DNA of 47,822 bases from Chara braunii (lineage: Eukaryota; Streptophyta; Charophyceae; Charales; Characeae), in the NCBI GenBank assembly GCA_003427395.1, contig BFEA01000974.1, positions 256,680 through 304,501 on the forward strand, read 5' to 3'. Under the pieces are notes generated by a model, which was not told the DNA's origin, did no database searches, and saw only the letters and a program-made list of their open reading frames with translations. Shown here in pieces: positions 10,395 through 21,615 of this stretch; position 1 is the first letter of the stretch; each line of letters opens with the position of its first letter. The translations under genes and the position numbers were made by a program.

Positions 10395-11350
10395 CCACAA
10401 CATTATAATGGGCAAGATTCAAAGAAGCAGTTTACAACCCAGTTGAGAAATTGACAAAACATGGAGAGACAGTTAGAGAATCTCACTCCCAAGCTTGAAA
10501 ACTTCAAAGATCAAAATAACGATTTACAACTAGGTGAAGAAATGGACAATGCATGAGGGAAAGATTATCACAATACTAGAATGAGTAAGAATCCAAATAG
10601 CGATTTACAACCAAGTGGAAAAATGGACAAAACATGGCGAGAGAGTGAGAGAATCTCACTCCCAAGCTTGAAAACTCGAAGATCAAAGTAGCGATTTTCA
10701 ATAAAATGAAGAAATAGACAATGCATGAGGGAAAGATGATCACAACACTAGAATGAGCAAGAAAATAAGTAGTGATTTACATCCAGGTGGAGAAATGGAC
10801 AAAACATGGAGAGGGAGTGAGAGAATCTTACTCCCAAGCTTGAAAACTCAAAGATCAAAGTAACGATTTTCAACTAAGTGAAGAAATAGACAATGTGTGA
10901 GGGAAAGATTATCACAACACTAGAATGAGCTAGAATCCAAGTAGTGATTTACAACCAAGTGGAGAAATGGACAAAACATGGAGAGAGAGTGAGAGAATCT
11001 CACTCCCAAGCTTAAGAACTTCAAGATCAAAGTAGCAATTTACAGCTAAGTGAAGAAATAGACAATGCATGAAGAAAAGATGATCACAACACTATAATGA
11101 GCAAGAATCCAAGTAGCGATTTACAACCAAGTGGAGAAATGGACAAAACATGAAGAGAGATTGAGAGAATCTCACTCCCAAGCTTGAAAAATCCAAAATT
11201 AAAGTAACGATTTACAACTAAGTGAAGAAATGGACAATGCATGAAGGAAAGATGATCACAATATTAGAATGAGCAAGAATCCAAGTAGCAATTTACAACC
11301 AAGTGGAGAAATGGATAAAACATGGAGAGAACGTGAGAGAATTTCACTCC
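10395..11350 (+). repeat. ~172-bp satellite built from two ~86-bp halves, ~5.5 copies
   Basis: GAGAGAATCTCACTCCCAAG followed by CTTGAAAAC recurs near 10475, 10651, 10822, 10994, 11166 and (diverged) 11338, a spacing of about 171-176 bp. Each unit has two related halves, both carrying GTAGCGATTTACAACNAAGTG and GAAATGGACAA. One half continues with AACATGGAGAGAGAGTGAG, the other with TGCATGAGGGAAAGATGATC. It is therefore a dimeric higher-order repeat. The 11269-11518 ORFs are readings across the last unit. Confidence 0.9.
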
Positions 11351-11354
11351 TGGC

Positions 11355-14300
11355 CATCACGACAATCGAGGACCTTGGGAGCACGCCTCCTTTGGTTGAC
11401 CTGCGGATTCGGGCGTGTTCGGAATGCTGGCAAAACTCCTTTATTATGCCCGCCTTGGATACGAACCGAGAAGACTGACGAGATGCCGACTAGCGGGGTT
11501 GCTAATCGTCAGCTATAGCCTGTCGGGGGGAGTTTGGAGTGTGAGCATGCTTAATCAGACTGAAGAAGAATGGGTCATACCCGAGGGTACTAATGAGGAG
11601 CGGCCCGGGATATCGTGGGGAGACCGTAGCTATGACACGAGAATCTGTGGTTCGTAAGGAAAACCCTACTCCACTTCGGTCTTCAAAGTTCTCATTTGAA
11701 TGTTTGCTACTACTGCCAGGACTTGCATCGGAGTCCACTTACTTGAGATCATGCTATGGGCCTGTAGCAAGCCCGCGGCCCCAACTCCGGACGACTTATG
11801 TGAGGGTCACCCGTTGGGGACCCGAGAGGTAGTCGGCGCTGCCTAAGCAGAGTGACCCAGGGCACAGCTAGGAGGCCCGGAGAAATACGAGGAGCAAGTG
11901 CAGTCCGAATGAAACGCTTGTGTAATACGGGCGTCAAAATCCTCATTGGGATATTTGCCGCCGCCGATGAGGTCTGCGTCGGGACACGCTTCACCTAGGC
12001 ATAGCCTGCAGGGTGTCAGCAGGCACGGTGCCTTCACAACTCGGAGCTGGCCAGGTGGTCAAGCACAGGTAGGGTGCTGCAGTGCCGACCGACCAGCGCT
12101 GGTTGTCTCGGCAAGTAGCTTGTTACGGGCCTTACAGTGGGTTTCGACTACCGTAGTCACCATTTTGCTGTCTGTATCGGGCCACAGCCCGTGGCACTAT
12201 CTGGGCTACCGAGTAGCTTGGAGTGCACAGGGCGATATGATGGAAGGCGAGGCAACACTGCTGAGCTAATCGTTGTCGGATGGGGCATAGGAGTGGAGGG
12301 CCAATCGAACTGCTTAGTAGTAGGCAGTGCGTGAGAACATCCCGACAATACTCAGACTGGGTTGCGCTCGGTGTAGAGAGAAGCTGCGGTTGGATTTTGC
12401 GTTAGTAGTAGGAGAGGCAAGGAAGTGCACCGGGTACATGCAGGGAAAGAAAGGCACAACAAGAGTGAGCGGTAGCTATGGTAGAAGCTGGCGGAAGCGG
12501 TAGGGTCGTGAAAGCGTAAGAACCCACTCGATATTTGATGGAATCGAGCGGGGAAAAGCACGGTTCTAAGGTTTTAGTATCGGGCGAACCCGATTTTGAG
12601 GTTAGTTTTAGCAAAAGATCGGTTGTAGAGTGAGGTTAGGAGAGAAAGAGCCGCGCGAAGAAACATGGGAAGTGGAGATTGACGAAAGGGAAAAAGGGGT
12701 AGCTCATTCGACACTTTATAGAATCGAGCAAGTGGAGATGCAAATCAGGGGTTTTTGGGTCGGGCGAATGTAATGGCAAGGTCAGTTTTAGCGTTGCGTT
12801 AGTAGAAAAAGAGGTAGAGAAAGAGTAGATCGTGCGGAGGTTCTCGGAGTGGCTATGGAAGGAACAGATGAACGCGAAGATTAACCGAGTCTCGATGAAA
12901 TCGGTCAAGTGAAGATACGATTCCGGGGGTTTCAAACATTGCGAAGTTAATGGCAGAGTCCGATTTCTGATTGTGGTGATAGTCCCGGCGGTACGACGAA
13001 TAGGGGTTGCGGGGAGAAGAAGAGTATTTCAACGGGGGGGGGGGGAATGTATTTGCCTACGTTCTAGCAGAATATTCATTTGAATCTTATTACACTATCT
13101 GAGGTAATAGCGTGAGGCCAGCCATGGGGGCGATTCCATCCCAAACCTCGTCGTCACATAGCAGTCGTGCACGTGAGTCCAACCGCAAGTTTTGAAAACT
13201 TACCTGTTGACCCGTGTGTTGCTCACCTCAAGAGGTGCATTTGATTGCATGCCAGCCGAAGATTCATTCGATGTTGCAGTCATAACCATTGCTTCTGCTG
13301 GCTCGTTCTCGTTGCTAGCTTCTCGATGAGAAGCATCTACCACCGTTCACCGATGTTCCTACAGATTCGTGATTATGTTACCTGTGGCGGACAAAGAAGT
13401 ACGAACCTGCCAGAGAATACCACGAGAATAATCTTGCATCTGCCCAAGTTTAAGCGGGAGATCGGTTCTCATGGGTAGAGCCTGACGAGCATCAGATGGG
13501 AGTTGTGGTACGCGTAGCACATGTAGTAATGAGCTAGGCATGTGCTTATGAGTGTGTGTGAGTGAGAGAGGGAGAGGAAGACAACAGACTGTCGCAACCG
13601 ATTGAGTGAGTGAGTGCGGCAGGGCTGAGTTGGATTACGTAGTGTGTCTGCACCTTGTTGTGGGAACCGGCCTGAAGGGACAGAGTGGGCGATGCTGAAT
13701 GAACTGAAAGTCGAGCTACGGTGTGAAACTGTGCATAAGGTTGAAAAGTAGTGTATGCCTCCCTGTTCTAGCGTGAGGTTCATTCGGATGCCGCCCATCC
13801 TGTTTGAGTAAAGTAACGCGAGCCCAACTTGTGAAGGTTACATATTCACCTGTTGAACGGTCTGACGAGTTGTGCATGAGGAACCGTTAGAGAGGAAAGA
13901 AACAAGTGTCATGTTTAGGCGTTGCTGCCCCGCTGAGTTTTGTTGTGATACGCTGTACAATTGCTGTTGTAAGACCCTGGTGCCACGAGTTCGCTGCGCA
14001 TACACGTTATTGCGTAAATGGCGAACCGTCCAAGCCTTTGTTGCAGTTCGGATAGAGCGTGGAAGGTAGGCTCTACCCGAGCATGGCTCTTCCGGACTAC
14101 GTTACTACAATTTAGTTAGAGGTGGAGTGCAACTTGATACTTCTGGCTAGGTTGTGATCTTCTATGGCGGCACAGTGCAGTTTGGAGCGCGGAGCGAACT
14201 GCTATTTCTGCAATACGGCAAGACGCAATTTGGGGATATTGGTGTTTTGGAGCTGCACAATTATGTTCGTCAAACGTTGGACAAACTTCTGTTCAAGAGA

Positions 14301-14515
14301 GGTTTTGTTGCGATTTGCAATGATTGCCAGGGAGTCTACAACTGGTATTTGGCTTCAGTTTGACCAGGCCATTACGTTTTGGCCATCATTGCGGGGCCCT
14401 CAGACGATTGAAGGTTGCAAGGCCCTCTTCTGGGAGTTGAGTTGTCCCCCTCTTGTATCTCGAGCGTCTAAAACCTCTTATCTTTTGCCTTTCTTACTCT
14501 AAGTCTAATCCTGTT
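11355..14515 (+). repeat. Long 5' repeat of hairpin-array element, copy D
   Basis: It ends in the same border block as copy A (GGCCATCATTGCGGGGCCCT at 14381, through a pyrimidine-rich stretch to TAATCC at 14510). It carries the same subrepeats at 12450-12990: hairpins CTCGAT/ATCGAG and ACCGA/TCGGT, then GGTTTTTGGGTCGGGCGAA, then GTTAGT...GAGAGAAAGAG. Upstream of the border, TATTTGGCTTCAGTTTGACCA (14347) has an inverted counterpart near 25460. The satellite at 11350 gives an apparent left limit. No gene is supported; open frames here are short and lack homology signals. A run of 12 G lies at 13034-13045. Confidence 0.5.
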
Positions 14516-14585
14516 CAGAGTGGAAGGCGGCAGGCGGTGTCGGAGTAGAAACCTTTACAAGGGTTCCTGCCTGAGTTTTTCAAGG

Positions 14586-15065
14586 TCGGACGTTGTCCGA
14601 ACTTTTCACTGAATTGAGAGACTTGTGTCGGACACTGTCTGACCCTTGATGGGAATGACGTTGCTAAAGTTATTCAAACTGACCATATGACTGAGAGGTT
14701 ATGACCATCTTTTAAGAGAGGTTTGACATCGTTAACGTCCGACCCAAAAGGCCGGATCATGATAGTGCGACTGCGACATCCGCAACCTTCATTGAGAACG
14801 TGGAGGCATGCGGTCGACAGAGACCTATGACCAGACCGACCCTACCTAAAGGATGTTGTGCGGTGCAGGTTGCGCATTCCTGGGTTCAGGTGAGTTATAC
14901 ATGGTGGTCGGGCCATGGATGTGATCACGGCATGCGTGTCTTGGAACCGGGCGGCTGCCGTGTCGACGGCAGCGCGGCTGGGTTTGCAAAAAGGGGCAGG
15001 CGGAGCCTGCCCAAGGCTGTGTTGAGCGACCTATTGGGCTGCAGCCCTTCATATAGGAGGGCTGC
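14586..15065 (+). repeat. Hairpin-dense start of copy D internal region
   Basis: Immediately after the border block come closely packed stems: TCGGAC/GTCCGA with loop GTT (14586-14600), GTCGGAC/GTCTGAC with loop ACT and one G-U pair (14627-14643), GCTGCCG/CGGCAGC (14954-14973), GGGCAGGC/GCCTGCCC with loop GGA (14994-15012) and GCAGCCC/GGGCTGC (15041-15065). This is the same architectural position as the arrays in copies A-C, but the sequences differ. No coding region is evident. Confidence 0.6.
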
Positions 15066-15319
15066 TGGTTCTGCTCCATGAGCAGGAGTTAGCCTAGTAG
15101 GTCACAGTATTGGATTCTCACCCAACAGACATCGGGATCAAGCTCGACATGCGTCAACTGGGTTAGCTCCTTTTTGGGAGTTGCCAGGACAGATCGGAGC
15201 GATTAATTTCAACCACACGATTTGTGTGATCGCGCGGTCGAGATTAGCCACGCGGGATCCGCATGGCCCCTGTGCAAGGATGTCACGCATAAATCGAGAA
15301 CTTGTCAAATTTTTCTCTT

Positions 15320-15425
15320 TTTTTTCCTGTCGTGGATCCCCGACGGGGGTCGAACTCAGGTCTGTTTTTCAGCAGTTTGCGGATGTACAACGAATTCGAA
15401 GTGGCCATTGGCTTATGCGAATGAA
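15320..15425 (-). repeat. tRNA-like (SINE-like) fragment 1
   Basis: On the minus strand, GAGTTCGACCCC (15346-15357) fits the RNA polymerase III B box (GGTTCGANNCC). TAAGCCAATGGC (15403-15414) weakly fits an A box about 55 bp upstream. The B-box context CTGCTGAAAAACAGACCTGAG matches that of the second fragment at ~15830. Poly(A)/poly(T) tracts lie on both sides. I cannot fold a full cloverleaf, so this is not called a tRNA. Confidence 0.35.
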
Positions 15426-15789
15426 AAAAAAAAAAAAGCATCTCTTTTGTTGTGATCGCAGCCCAATACAAGGCATTAAAACATTAGTGTGAGTATGAGG
15501 TGAGTGAGGCAGTTGATGCCTCACGTGAGATTTGCCCTGCCTCGTTGGCGAGGCACCTGGGAAAAAAAAAAAAAAAAAAAAAACTGGGTTCAAAGCTTCA
15601 AAGGGGGGAAAAATTATTTTTTTTGTTTTTTGATTTGCGCTAGCATTTGTTTTATGGCCGAAATTATTTTTTATGACTTTGAAATTTTTTATGTGGATGC
15701 GTGGGCACCTAATCCACGCGCTTGATTTTTTTTCAGATTTTTTTTTATATAGTGAGTTTCTAATTAAAAATCGTCAAAATTGGGGTACT

Positions 15790-15905
15790 TTTTGGTACCC
15801 CCACTTAATTGTCATGGGGTTTGAACTCGGGACTGCCTTTTAGCAGGTGGGGTGGCGCAACGGGCACTGATGAGCACACCCTGCCAGTAAAGCAGGGCTG
15901 AGGGA
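15790..15905 (-). repeat. tRNA-like (SINE-like) fragment 2
   Basis: On the minus strand, CCGAGTTCAAACCCC (15816-15830) is a B-box-like motif preceded by CTGCTAAAAGGCAGTC, closely matching fragment 1. GCTCATCAGTGCC (15862-15875) sits where an A box would. A CCCTGC/GCAGGG hairpin is adjacent. The two fragments probably belong to one pol III-derived repeat family. Confidence 0.35.
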
Positions 15906-16526
15906 AAACGAGAGAGTTTTCTTTGATTTTTTTTTTTTTTTTTTTTTTTTTCACCATAACACCCCCGCCAGTGTTAGTGGTGCTGATAAGAGCAGACACC
16001 CCTTGCACCTAGGGAGAGGATCCATCTATTGGTGGGGAGCGTCACCTGCTGGAAATCGGGTCCCGTGTCCCTTACACAGACTGAACTTTGAGTGCCTCTG
16101 AAATGTGGTGAGCTCCTGCCAGCATTGATTGCCCTGGGATCCAGGGGATTAACTGAGCTTCCCTCTTTGGGGGATAAACAAGGCTGCCGAAGCAATGAAG
16201 CGGAAGGGGAGAAGAAGAGTTGGAAAAAAAAAAGCAGCCGCGAATCAGATTTTGGCCTCGGACCAAATGTAGGGCAAAAAAACATCTAGATCATGAGTTG
16301 ATAGCAGACTGTTGGGTTCAAACAGTCTGCTGTAAATGGCTTAGTTCAACCATTTGCAGCTGCGTCTGGCCGGCGGTAGCGGCCAGGTGCATTGCTGGGG
16401 CTGGGAACCCGGTGTTCCTAGGGGAACATCAAGGATTTCAACCCTTGATCTCGTTTTTGATCAAGGGTTGAGCCCAGCTACGATTTTTGGCTGAGGGCAA
16501 GCAACTGCCCTCAGCCTTTGGCCAGC

Positions 16527-16533
16527 TATAAAA
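16527..16533 (+). promoter_or_regulatory. Candidate TATA box
   Basis: TATAAAA in the context GCTATAAAAG, flanked by two TGGCCA palindromes and placed directly after the hairpin cascade. It is a good match to an RNA polymerase II TATA element. The downstream sequence has no convincing ORF, so a non-coding transcript or a dead LTR promoter is possible. Confidence 0.4.
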
Positions 16534-16599
16534 GTTGGGTTGGCCAGCAGTTGCCTCACACATTTGAGGTGTTGCCCACACTCTACTTGAGTGCAGGCC

Positions 16600-18079
16600 A
16601 ATTGGTGAGAGGAGCTGCTGGAGTTGCAGAGTGAGAGGGAGGAAAAGTGGAGGTCTGCAGTGGAGGCTGAGAGAGGAGGTTGTCATAGGCACCATCTCAG
16701 CAATGGTGGAGGTGCTGCCTACCATAGCCACAACCATAGCGACGACTGTGGGGGAGGTACTGCTGCTTTTTTGCGGCAACTGTGGCAGCGGCGTTGAAGC
16801 CCTGCCAATTTTTTTTTCCGTGGCGGCAACGTTATTGGCAGCAGTGAGGAAGCGCTGCCTAATTTTCGGTGGCGTCAGCAAGAGTTTTGGACCATGGTGC
16901 GGCAGTGTTGTCCGATTTTTTTGGGCAAGTAAAAGGCATTTTGGTGACATGTTGGGGTTAGGCTGCCAAAATTTTGACTTGGCGGCAACTTATTTTTAGA
17001 GGGAATGTGTTGCCAGATTTGTCGTACGGCGCCGACATCATTTTTAATGTGTGTGGGGGTCATGCTGTTTGATCAGCGGCGCGGCAGTGGCTGGTTTGTT
17101 TGCTATTGAGTGCAGGCAGGTAGAAGGGTGCTTGCTACAGAGATTGACTTTGCCTGTTGGAAAAAAGGAGAAGGATGGTCCTCTGCCTGCATGACACAAG
17201 TACTTAAACTTTGGAATGAATAATCTCAATGGGTACATTAAAAACAAAAACAATGGAAATGCAGTCAATTGGACTTAAGTTTTTCCCATGATTGACTCTC
17301 TTTATTCCGAATGAACTTATCCACCTATGCCTGTCCAAATTATTCTTGTTCTCTATCATCTCTGACTCTTTTTCGCCTAGATCGCATTGGGCAAAAGAGG
17401 GAACAACGAAAATTTTACTTGCAATGAACACATTCTTTATATTTAGGAAGCATCTCGGGCGGGGGTTCGTTGCTCCACGAGCCGACCTTATTATCCACGC
17501 AGAGTAGACTGTTTTATGGGGGGGGTACTTTATCGATTCGGTGGAGATGACCCGACTTCTGATATCCGAGCTTTGTGCTCGGGCGAGGAGAAGGAGTACC
17601 CCAGACCACTTCCTAGAGGAAGAGGCATGCAACACTTCAAGCAATGTACCTGATCAAGAATCATTCACAAAGCATCATATCATCCTCATAAATGTGTGAA
17701 GACAGGTGTGCGTACCTAGTCTTAGGTCGTCAGTAGACTGGAATGGACAACTTTGGCCATGCGTTTCATCAAGTCAAAACTAAGGCAGTTCAACTACCTT
17801 GTCGGCTGCATTTATGTTATTGTCGGAAGCCAACTCCTTGTTGGCGGCCGTATGATTTTTGCGAAATTCGACCCAGGGTGGTCAAATTTTATTTTGATCT
17901 TGTGTTATTGGATGTACCTAAAGATGATTTTGATTCTTTTAGTTATCATTTCTGATTGGATGTACCTTTCTATCAACTACGGTTGATTTCTCTTGATGTA
18001 ATTATGTGTGGATGTTTTAACTTTCTTTTGAATGTGCATTTAAGGGACTAGGATTAATATTTGGGTTTCACGCTTGATT
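16600..18079. other. Unassigned region
   Basis: No gene recognised. From 16690 to 17000 a motif GGCGGCA followed by TTTT-rich sequence recurs loosely, and GGAAGCGCTGCCTAATTTTC (~16850) resembles the GGGAAGCGCTGCCGAAATTT motif of copies A-C. This suggests it is still element-derived. The 122-residue frame at 16631-16999 comes from these repeats. From 17000 to 18060 the sequence is A/T-rich with no feature I can name. Confidence 0.4.
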
Positions 18080-18560
18080 AGGACCGTCCTAGTTGACCGG
18101 CGTTGGTTTTGTACTTAGGAGATCAGCGCCCTAAGAAATGGACGACGCTCGGGTCCGCTTGGCGTTAACCAAGCGTATCTATACTACAGCAAACGAGCAA
18201 ACGCCGTCGGCTGACCTACCTCTATCTACAATTGCATTTAAAAGCTTTCGCATGTGGGTCAGTAGCTCGGTAGAGATACGCCCCAAAGGGTGGTGATAGC
18301 CCCTTAGGGAAGGAAAGTTTATGCCTCGCGGGAACCTATCCTATCGTAGGGGACCATGGGATGTACAACTGGTGCACCTGGCCAGAGCGGCGAGGGAACG
18401 ACGCTACTGCGACCGTCTCGGCGGTTCGTGGGATTATTTATGCGGCGTCCCCAAGTTGTCTCTTGATTTAAATTTTGTTTTGTTTAACTCCTGCGTGACA
18501 TGGCCCGGGGGGTAACCATTTGTGTTTGCAAAAAGGCGGGGGCCAATGCGCTTGACAGCG
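18080..18560 (+). repeat. Orphan end block joined to start of copy B
   Basis: This matches the end blocks at 7722-8150 and 21575-21965 (CGTCCTAGTTGACCGGCG, CATGTGGGTCAGTAGCTCGG, TATCGTAGGGG, CCAATGCGCTTGACAGCG). Its last bases, GACAGCG, run straight into GGATTGCAACCCGTACG, the start of copy B just after the primer-site-like block. The junction thus puts an element end directly against an element start, sharing GCG. Confidence 0.6.
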
Positions 18561-21500
18561 GGATTGCAACCCGTACGATCGCAACAAGACTTTGTGGGGA
18601 GCTTGCCCATCGATTGAGGGAGCTCTTTCGGAACTCGGGAGGAGTTTTGGAGGCAGGAAACTGAGAGGTAAATATTATTTCCTCTCTATAAACCCAGTTA
18701 TAACTTATAACCCCTATCTGTACATCCTTCTACAGTCTGATTGAATATATCGTCTGCACCCCGACTTTGACTTTTATGTTTGACTTTCAGAATATAAACC
18801 AGACTTAACTAAATGAATGTTTTGTGTAAAGTCAGTTGTCGTTTTTGTTGTATTCACTGAAAGAAGATTGTGAAAAGGGATTGTCTCTGGGGGAAAAGGG
18901 GGAGGAAGGTTGTATTGCTTGTCTCTGACTGGGTCAACCGAAGGCTGGGAGAGTTTCCATAAGATTGGAAGACTCAGTGCTATGTTTATTTTCAATTGCC
19001 TGAAGGACCAGACAGGTTTCCATAAGATTGGGTGGTCTGGTTGCTTTGACTCGCGAGGGTTGCTTGTGTTTGACTTTCAGGGACCAAACATTTTTTCATA
19101 AGATTGATGGCTTGGTTGCCTTGTTTTCTTTGTTTTTTTCTTATATTTTGTTAGTTTCTAAAAGAAAGATAGGCATGTTCCATAAGATTGGATGACCCAG
19201 ACTCTCTCTTGTTTTATTTTGAAGGGGGATTCAAGCAAAGGACTGGACAGGTTCCCATAAGATTGGGTGGTCTGCTCTGGAGCCACGCACATGCTGAAAC
19301 CAAAGGGATAAACTTGTCTATATTCTTTATATTACTTTATTTATGAACAGGCTAGTCATACATTTTACCATGAGATTGGATTGTCTGACTAGCTTATCAT
19401 CAAATGCAGAGAGTATGAATTATGAATAAACTTGTGGTAAGAAGGGGCAGGATGAACCTTGATCTAAGATGATCGGTTCAGTCATATGTTACCTTAAAAG
19501 ACTAAGTGTAGATAATTGTATATAACTTGGATACTTAAACAGTTTTTGGCGATTAGGTTGAATAGCCTAGTCATATACCCAAAGAAGAGAAAAGTTATAC
19601 TGCCCTGTGTTTGTGTATATTCAATGGCCGAGGCAGACTGGTTTTCATAAGATTGGATGGTTTAGCTTTAGGCCTTATGTAATTTGGGTATAAGGGATAA
19701 ATCATTGAAAGACTACAAACTATTGTCTGACAAGGTTAACTTAAGGTTGGTGATAGTACTTACCTTTGTGGTTTGATCTTGCATGTGGCTTAGTGAGATC
19801 ACTACCTGGTTTAAGTTTTAGTTGATAGGTAGTTGCTTTAGATGCTCGCCATGTGCTAGAGCCATAGGAGTTAGTTCAATTCCTACATTTTTTTAGTTTT
19901 TTTTTTTTTTACTTGGGTTGGTTTCTGCATTTTCTGGTTATTTCTAGATTTTGGACTTAACTTTGTATAAATTTTGGAAAGCTACTTTTCCGACTTAGCA
20001 TAAATTTTGTTTTGGTTGAACTCGAGTCTTACTTTGAATTCTTATCCGACTTAGCATAAATTTTGGAAGTCTACTTTTCTGAAGGAGATGCTGCCCAAAT
20101 TTTTACTAATTCAGGGAGTTGGACAAAATTTGACTTTCGAAAGTTTGATATTGTTTCAGTTTTTCATATTTAAGCTAGTATAAATTTTGAAAAGGCACTT
20201 TTCCTACGGGAAGCGGTGCCGAAATTTTCTTAGTTTAGAGGAGACAGATTATATTTTGACAGGTGGCGATTCAGGTAATCCACTCTGTACGGGGGAAATT
20301 CCGCTAAAAGTCTACCTTTTCTTTGGATACTGACTTAGGGGTAGACTTAAATTTAGTTGGCAGATAGTTTTGAGTAAGAATGTGTTGTGGATATTTATTC
20401 TTAATACACTGATGATTTAGCTTGAGCGTTGACCTGTCTTATGATACAGACCCTCTTTGGACGTTTGATTCAGGATTTGGGCTAGATTCAGTTTGATCCC
20501 ACAAGGATCATCTTTTGTTATCACTAATAATAGGCCAGTTGTCGATTCGCCAGTTTACGACTCATCTCCAATTCATTCTTGTTACAAAACCTAAAACACT
20601 TTAGCCCTGGCGGTTCTATTGTTTTATTAAGGTTTTCACCCAGACTTTTATTGAATGTCCATTTAACAAAGGTACTAGTATTTATTTTTGGAAGGTTGGA
20701 CAAAGGTTGGGGCTTGCATGACTGAAGCAAGGGGTGTGAGTATAGAGAAGGGGTGAAGTTGACCTCACGTAGTGTGTGGACTTTTGGTTGATTCTTTGAT
20801 GTGATTGCAGGTATGTTTGTGGTTCGGACTTTGGAGTAAACTGCCTGCGATTACATACATACATGTGGCTAAGAGGAGCCCCACTGTGAATGTGAGAAGT
20901 GATCGTCATGTTTTAAATAATCCTTATTTATATATGCGCGTACCTATACTTGAGTGTTTCGCGCAGCCTATAGTGTTTGCGCTGAAGGTTTAATAGGGGT
21001 TGTGATAGAGAGACAAAGAAGACTCCCATCTTTGCACTGTGTTGCTTCTTAAAGTTTTTTGATCGAACGTTGGTCATGGGCCTAGATTCGAGGTCCTTGT
21101 CCAGGACACCCCAGGTCCTAGACTCTGTGCGGAAGGGATCACCCCTCGCGCAAAGCCCATTTGCCCTGCCTACCCGGACACTTAGCCTAAGGGCCAAAGG
21201 TGCCGCGGGGGCCGAACAACTTTTCCTTCAGCCGTGTAATATCATGAAGGACTCGACCCTCACGATACTTCGAGACTGACACTTGAGTGTCATAAGCGGT
21301 GCTCAGATCTACGAGGGACCGCTTGATTATGGGCACTACATAGTACGCCATCATTGCGACTGCTTGCGTATTCATGCATTGCTAGTCGATATGAAAAGAC
21401 CCTGAGTCTACGTGTTTTTATACTAAGTCTCGCGCCTGTCGCCTATCTGATTTCCGCCTTGGAAGGTTATGAGATGGCTACCAAAGGGACTAGGATAGTT

Positions 21501-21615
21501 TGTGTTGTTTTGTTTTGTGTCATTCCGTGTGCATATGTGTTTTATTTTTATGTTCTAAATGTGGTGTAACGCGAGGTGAGTGGGATGTGTCGTAGTCGAC
21601 CGACGACGAGTCGCG
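18559..21615 (+). repeat. Copy B of hairpin-array element (left arm of inverted repeat)
   Basis: It starts at GCGGGATTGCAACCCGTACG and proceeds through GGAACTCGGGAGGAGTTTTGG, the hairpin array (18944-19672), TTGCTTTAGATGCTCGCC (~19832), the GGGAAGCGGTGCCGAAATTT motif (~20208), GAAGTTGACCTCACGTAGTG (~20755) and GGTCCTTGTCCAGGACACCC (~21092). It pairs as an inverted repeat with 21966-25284. No frame is conserved with the other copies, and no gene is called. Confidence 0.7.
18944..19672 (+). repeat. Hairpin array of copy B with CCA-TAAGAT-TGG apical loop
   Basis: Seven of nine positions centre on CATAAGATTGG or a close variant; those near 19460 and 19556 lack it. Stems: GAGTTTCCA/TGGAAG(A)CTC at ~18951-18975, ACCAGAC/GTCTGGT (19007-19041), ACCAA/TTGGT (19083-19116), TCCA/TGGA at ~19180-19192, ACTGGAC/GTCTGCT (imperfect) at ~19242-19275, GCTAGTCA/TGACTAGC (19351-19393), TGAACC/GGTTCA (19453-19480), ATTAGG/CCTAGT at ~19552-19570 and a decayed stem at ~19635-19665. 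The array lies at the place homologous to copy A's array, immediately after the shared GAAGGCTG and before TTGCTTTAG, but the constant apical sequence is unrelated to CCCTAGGGTTAGGG. Confidence 0.75.

Larger units (their letters stand above)
15504..16593 (+). repeat. Hairpin cascade in copy D internal region
   Basis: Perfect stems follow one another: GTGAGGCA/TGCCTCAC (15504-15524), TGCCTCG/CGAGGCA (15538-15555), GCAGACTGTT/AACAGTCTGC (16304-16330), AAATGG/CCATTT (16334-16355), CTGGCCG/CGGCCAG (16366-16386), GTTCC/GGAAC (16414-16427), CAACCCTTGATC/GATCAAGGGTTG (16439-16470), CTGAGGGCA/TGCCCTCAG (16491-16514), CCTCA/TGAGG (16554-16569) and CACTC/GAGTG (16579-16593). Between 16304 and 16593 nearly every 20-40 bp is a separate hairpin. 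Poly(A)/(T) tracts at ~15424-15437, 15561-15583 and 15926-15951 interrupt the stretch. Confidence 0.7.

Noticed and set aside
15320-15425. Functional tRNA gene
   Set aside because: A B-box-like motif is present but no acceptor stem or cloverleaf could be folded.
16438-16950. 170-codon minus-strand and 122-codon plus-strand frames
   Set aside because: Compositional (Ala/Leu/Thr-rich), overlapping on both strands over hairpins and repeats; no start context or motif.
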